DNA of 9,101 nt from Pseudomonadota bacterium (lineage in GTDB: Bacteria; Pseudomonadota; Alphaproteobacteria; Rhizobiales; Devosiaceae): the NCBI GenBank assembly GCA_023433985.1, contig JAEYTN010000528.1, positions 1-9,101 on the forward strand, in the 5' to 3' direction. Of this stretch, positions 5,906 through 9,101 are shown in pieces; positions within the stretch are counted from its first letter, which is position 1; each line of letters begins with the position of its first letter. The translations under genes were made by a program, and so were the position numbers. The notes under the pieces are model-generated. The model saw only the letters and a list, made by a program, of their open reading frames with translations. It did not search any database and was not told the DNA's origin.

Positions 5906-7108
5906 TTACTGATGACGAAGCGCCTCGATGGGGTCGAGGCGAGCTGCGTTGCGGGCGGGAAGGTATCCGAATGCAACGCCAACAACCGCCGAGAAGCCGA
6001 AAGCCAGCGCTATGGCGGCGCCATCGACTACGAACGGTACGTCGAGCATGAGCGCCGCTGCAAATGAAAGCCCCATGCCGAGCGCAATACCTGCAATCCC
6101 GCCAAGCATCGACAGTGCTATCGCCTCGACCAGGAACTGCGCCAACACCTGCGATTCACGCGCCCCAATGGCGAGACGGATGCCGATCTCACGGGTGCGT
6201 TCGGTGACCGACACCAGCATGATGTTCATTATTCCTATCCCGCCCACGACCAGGCTTATGCCGGCGATGGCGGCCAGAAGACCCGTGAGCACCCCCATGA
6301 CAGTACCGAGCGTGGAGGAAATCTGGCTCATATCGGTGACGCTGAAATCGTTGGCGTCGCTCGCGGCCAGGTGCCTGCGGTCGCGCATGAGGGAGGTCAC
6401 GTCCGCCTCTATCTGCGGGATGGCCGCTTCGGAACTGGCAGCCATATAGACTGCTACGATGTCGGTGTTTCCGGCAATGCGCCGCTGGTAGGTGGTGATG
6501 GGGAGGAATACCACGTCGTCGCGACTCTGCCCGAACATCGAGCCCTGACTCTCGAGGATCCCAATGACGGTGCAGGTCAGGCGTCGCAACCGGAACTGAC
6601 GATCCACAAGCTCCTCCGCGCCGAAAAGGTTCTCCGCCACCTTCGGGCCGATGATGCATACCGCGGCGCTGGAGGCGATCTCGCCCTCACGGAACCCGCG
6701 TCCGGATGCAAGCTTCCAGGAGGTCACGACGTTGAAGAAATCATTGTCGATCCCGTTGAGGTCAACAACGTAGTTAGCCGATCCGGCCACCGCAGTCAGT
6801 GATCGACTGGCTATGGGAGCGACGGCGCTAAGCCCCTCGATTGAACGTGAAATCGCCTGAATATCTGCGATCTTGAAGCTCTCCACTCCGTAGCCGCCCT
6901 CCATCATGCTGCGCCCGGGCATCATCATCACGATGTTGCTGCCCAGTCTCGAGATGGACCCGTTCACCTCCGCTGTTGCCCCTTGACCGAGGGTGACCAT
7001 CGAGATGACTGCCGCGACACCGATCGTAACCCCCAGCAGCGTCAGCAGCGAGCGGAGCGAGTTGCGCCAAATAGCCTCGAGGGCAAGCCTGATGGTCTCA
7101 CGCCACAT
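5906..7108 (-). CDS. MacB-type ABC exporter permease (MacB_PCD + FtsX)
   Basis: Inner-membrane permease of a MacAB-type tripartite exporter, 400 residues. One membrane helix near the N-terminus (about 20-40) is followed by a large periplasmic MacB core domain (about 41-265). The FtsX domain then has three helices at about 270-300, 325-352 and 363-384. The conserved GGIGIMNIMLVSVTERTREI stretch (289-308) and the ending PARNAARLDPIEAL (384-397) are classic for this family. Unlike E. coli MacB, no ATPase is fused; it is encoded separately just upstream. The ATG overlaps the ATPase gene's end by 11 nt, implying translational coupling. Relatives export macrolides, peptides, lipoproteins or siderophore-like compounds; the substrate here cannot be told. 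Confidence 0.95.
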   Translation of the reverse strand: MWRETIRLALEAIWRNSLRSLLTLLGVTIGVAAVISMVTLGQGATAEVNGSISRLGSNIVMMMPGRSMMEGGYGVESFKIADIQAISRSIEGLSAVAPIASRSLTAVAGSANYVVDLNGIDNDFFNVVTSWKLASGRGFREGEIASSAAVCIIGPKVAENLFGAEELVDRQFRLRRLTCTVIGILESQGSMFGQSRDDVVFLPITTYQRRIAGNTDIVAVYMAASSEAAIPQIEADVTSLMRDRRHLAASDANDFSVTDMSQISSTLGTVMGVLTGLLAAIAGISLVVGGIGIMNIMLVSVTERTREIGIRLAIGARESQVLAQFLVEAIALSMLGGIAGIALGMGLSFAAALMLDVPFVVDGAAIALAFGFSAVVGVAFGYLPARNAARLDPIEALRHQ

Positions 7109-7808
7109 GAGGATGGCTCCCCCGCAGTGGAGTGGCCAACCTGCCGTCGACGACGCGCACCTGCCGACGGCAAAAGGACGCCATGTCCGGCTCGTGCGTT
7201 ACCATCACGATGGTGATGCCATCCTGTTGGTTGAGTTGAACGAGAAGCTTCATCACGTCCGTTGCCCGCTCGGTGTCGAGGTTGCCGGTTGGTTCGTCGG
7301 CGAGGAGCAGGAGCGGGTTGGTGACGACAGCCCGTGCAATGGCGACGCGTTGCTGCTGTCCGCCGGAAAGTTGGGAGGGAAGATGGTGTTCGCGTCCGTT
7401 CATTCCAACCTTGGCCATCGCGGCCATTGCGAGCTCACGCCGTTCTGCGCGTGGCACGCCGCGGTAGATCATCGGCAACTCGACATTCTCGAGTGCGCTG
7501 CTCTGGGAGAGCAGGTTGTACCCCTGGAAAACGAAGCCGACAAAGTTCCGGCGTAGCAGCGTCCGCTGTTCGCGGGTGACCTTGTCCACCGCAACGCCAT
7601 TGAACCGGTAGCTCCCGCTGGTCGGGGCATCGAGGTAGCCCACGATATTCATCGCGGTAGACTTTCCGGAACCGCTTGGACCCATGACGGCGACGAATTC
7701 GCCGTGGTCGATGCTGAGGTTGAGGCCGTCAAGCGCCCGGACTTCGGCCTCGCCGGTGCCGTAGACTTTAGTGATGCCCTCGAGCTCAATGAGAGGGGGG
7801 TCAGACAT
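7098..7808 (-). CDS. ABC exporter ATPase, MacB/LolD class
   Basis: Cytoplasmic nucleotide-binding subunit that powers the adjoining MacB-type permease; 236 residues from the chosen start. Motifs: Walker [10 protein letters not shown] (43-51), Q-loop Q95 in FVFQGYNLL, signature LSGGQQQR (147-154), Walker B LLLLADEP (166-173), D-loop GNLD, and H-loop H205 in VTHEPD. An upstream in-frame ATG at 7886 would overlap the adaptor gene by 77 nt and add 26 residues unlike the family. The ATG at 7808 gives the usual [17 protein letters not shown] beginning, one base after the adaptor's stop (TGACATG), with GGAAGG upstream. Together with its neighbours this is a compact operon. Confidence 0.95.
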   Translation of the reverse strand: MSDPPLIELEGITKVYGTGEAEVRALDGLNLSIDHGEFVAVMGPSGSGKSTAMNIVGYLDAPTSGSYRFNGVAVDKVTREQRTLLRRNFVGFVFQGYNLLSQSSALENVELPMIYRGVPRAERRELAMAAMAKVGMNGREHHLPSQLSGGQQQRVAIARAVVTNPLLLLADEPTGNLDTERATDVMKLLVQLNQQDGITIVMVTHEPDMASFCRRQVRVVDGRLATPLRGSHPHVA

Positions 7809-7809
7809 G

Positions 7810-9006
7810 TCAGCGGCCTTCCCGGCCAGTGACGACGGCGTCTCCCGCGCTGAGACCGTCCGCCGCAACTTCCGTGTGCTGCCCATCCGACAGACCGGTC
7901 GCCACTTCTATCGAGCTGAGGACGCCGTCCCGCAGCACGTAAACCCGAGGCCTTTCGACTGCCGACGCCGGGGTTGCCGACATGGCGCTGTCCGGAGTGA
8001 AGCGAAGCGCCGCGTTGGGCACCATCAATACATTCTCGGCCCGCGACGTTGTGATGTCGGCTGTGGCTGTCATTCCGGGACGCAACTGCAGGCTGTCGTT
8101 GTCGACCGAAATGACGGCCTTGTAGGTCGTTATTCCGTCGCTCACCGTTGGCCCGGTTCGTACCTGCCGCACCCTGCCGCTGAACCTGCGGTCCGGCATT
8201 GCCTCGACGGAAAACATCACCTGGTCGCCAACCTCGATCTGGCCGATATCGGCTTCATCGATAGCGACCTCCAGATCGAGCCGACGGAGGTCGCTGGCAA
8301 TCGTGAACAGGGAGATGCCTAACGAAGCCGCATTGATGGCCTGGCCAATCTCGGCGTTCACGTCGAGTGTGATGCCGTCGATGGGTGCGGTAATCGTAGC
8401 CTTGCCATAGTCGTCTCGCGCACTCGCCAGATCGGCCTGCGCTGCCTTGAGTTGCGCTTCGGCGGCTGCCAAGTTGGCTTTCGCCCGCTGCAGCGCTGTT
8501 GTCGCAAGCTCCACCTGTTCGGTGCTGACGACTTCTTTCATCGCCAGGCGGCTAAGGCGCTGGAGGGACGCTTCCGCGTCGGCGACGCTCGCGGCGGCCG
8601 CATCGCGCCCCGCAGCCTGCGCATCAACGAGTGCCACGGCTCGCCGCAGGCGCAGATCGAAGGATCGGAGGTCGAGCCGGGCCAGTGCCTGGCCTTTGAT
8701 CACCGGCTGGTTGTAGTCGACGTCGACGGAAGAGATCGTGCCGGTGACCACGCTTGACACGGAGACTTGCTGACGGGGTTCGAGCGTGCCCGTGGCCGTA
8801 AGAAGGACGGCGATGTCTCCTCGACTGACAGGGGCGGTCGCGTAGGTCGCGACTGCGCCACCACGCAGGATGAACCAAAGGGCAGTGGTTCCCGCCAGAG
8901 CGACTATGATGATCGTAGCGATGATTGTCAGCCGCAAAAGGCGGCCGCGCTTTTCACGGCGGCCCTCGGCCTTCAGGACTTCGGCAACATCGGCCCTGTG
9001 CAACAT
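7810..9006 (-). CDS. Periplasmic adaptor (membrane fusion protein), MacA/HlyD type
   Basis: Adaptor that would link the permease/ATPase to an outer-membrane channel, 398 residues from the chosen start. A short cytoplasmic tail precedes one membrane anchor (about 25-47). Then come the lipoyl half-motif (about 78-112, GTLEPRQQVSVSS), an Ala/Gln-rich alpha-hairpin coiled coil (about 115-200), the second lipoyl half (about 201-225, ATITAPIDGITLDVNAEIGQ), a beta-barrel (about 235-320, LRPGMTATADI) and a C-terminal membrane-proximal part. The frame also opens at GTG 9081 and ATGs at 9045 and 9042, but none has a ribosome-binding site. The ATG at 9006 has GAGGTG five bases upstream, so I chose it. 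First gene of the operon. No TolC-like gene is in the window. Confidence 0.92.
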   Translation of the reverse strand: MLHRADVAEVLKAEGRREKRGRLLRLTIIATIIIVALAGTTALWFILRGGAVATYATAPVSRGDIAVLLTATGTLEPRQQVSVSSVVTGTISSVDVDYNQPVIKGQALARLDLRSFDLRLRRAVALVDAQAAGRDAAAASVADAEASLQRLSRLAMKEVVSTEQVELATTALQRAKANLAAAEAQLKAAQADLASARDDYGKATITAPIDGITLDVNAEIGQAINAASLGISLFTIASDLRRLDLEVAIDEADIGQIEVGDQVMFSVEAMPDRRFSGRVRQVRTGPTVSDGITTYKAVISVDNDSLQLRPGMTATADITTSRAENVLMVPNAALRFTPDSAMSATPASAVERPRVYVLRDGVLSSIEVATGLSDGQHTEVAADGLSAGDAVVTGREGR

Positions 9007-9011
9007 GCCTG

Positions 9012-9017
9012 CACCTC
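9012..9017 (-). promoter_or_regulatory. Ribosome-binding site deciding the adaptor start
   Basis: GAGGTG on the minus strand, five bases before the ATG at 9006. The alternative starts at 9081, 9045 and 9042 have no comparable sequence upstream. Confidence 0.7.
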
Positions 9018-9031
9018 GTAGGCTTTTCGCC

Positions 9032-9044
9032 TGATGCCTCATCA
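9032..9044. repeat. Small inverted repeat upstream of the export operon
   Basis: TGATG-CCT-CATCA, 5-bp arms with a 3-bp spacer, about 26 bp before the adaptor ATG. It could be part of an operator or a leader hairpin, but its short length means chance is a real possibility. No convincing promoter was seen in 9007-9101. Confidence 0.25.
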
Positions 9045-9101
9045 TGTATCGGGTCGGCTGCCGCGGCTTGACTTGGGTCACAGCTGAACAGCGAGTTAGG
9101 C

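Noticed and set aside
5906..9006. The export operon as part of the arabinoside system.
   Set aside because: It lacks the TGATACAAA motif, belongs to a different transporter class (MacAB export) and is separated by a 254-bp gap. Adjacency alone does not support a shared role.

Overview
The window is GC-rich, with tightly packed bacterial genes all read from the minus strand. It holds seven protein genes in two unrelated modules. Codon use, the promoter types and the gene combination fit an alphaproteobacterium, most likely of the Hyphomicrobiales (Devosia-like or a rhizobial relative). That placement is inference from general character, not from a marker gene.

Module 1 (1-5715) is a hemicellulose/arabinoside utilisation locus. 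In transcription order it encodes an ArsR-type regulator with a large C-terminal domain (4722-5651), a cytoplasmic GH51 alpha-L-arabinofuranosidase (3085-4596), a 637-residue family-5 (oligopeptide-class) solute-binding protein (957-2870), and the first permease of the same ABC importer (1-890, cut by the window edge). The second permease and the ATPases are probably just beyond position 1. The likely scheme is that the binding protein captures arabinose-containing oligosaccharides in the periplasm, the importer brings them in, and the GH51 enzyme removes terminal arabinofuranose in the cytoplasm. The regulator, the enzyme gene and the binding-protein gene each have their own upstream gap. The same 9-mer, TGATACAAA, occurs once in each of these three gaps and I saw it nowhere else. 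It overlaps the predicted -10 of the regulator gene, overlaps the possible -10 of the enzyme gene, and lies just upstream of the -35 of the binding-protein gene. This is the most interesting signal here: a candidate operator for a local regulon. A perfect 11-bp stem-loop lies between the binding-protein and permease genes, where it could set their expression ratio.

Module 2 (5906-9006) is a three-gene MacAB-type export operon: periplasmic adaptor (7810-9006), ABC ATPase (7098-7808) and MacB-type permease (5906-7108). The genes are 1 nt apart and then overlap by 11 nt, so they are probably translationally coupled. The outer-membrane partner is not in the window. Two starts are revised to downstream ATGs, because of a good ribosome-binding site (adaptor) and gene spacing (ATPase).

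The modules are separated by a 254-bp gap (5652-5905). It holds the regulator promoter and an AT-rich stretch with an 8-bp inverted repeat around a perfect TATAAT. No RNA genes, insertion sequences or CRISPR arrays were seen, and no gene-free stretch exceeds 300 bases.
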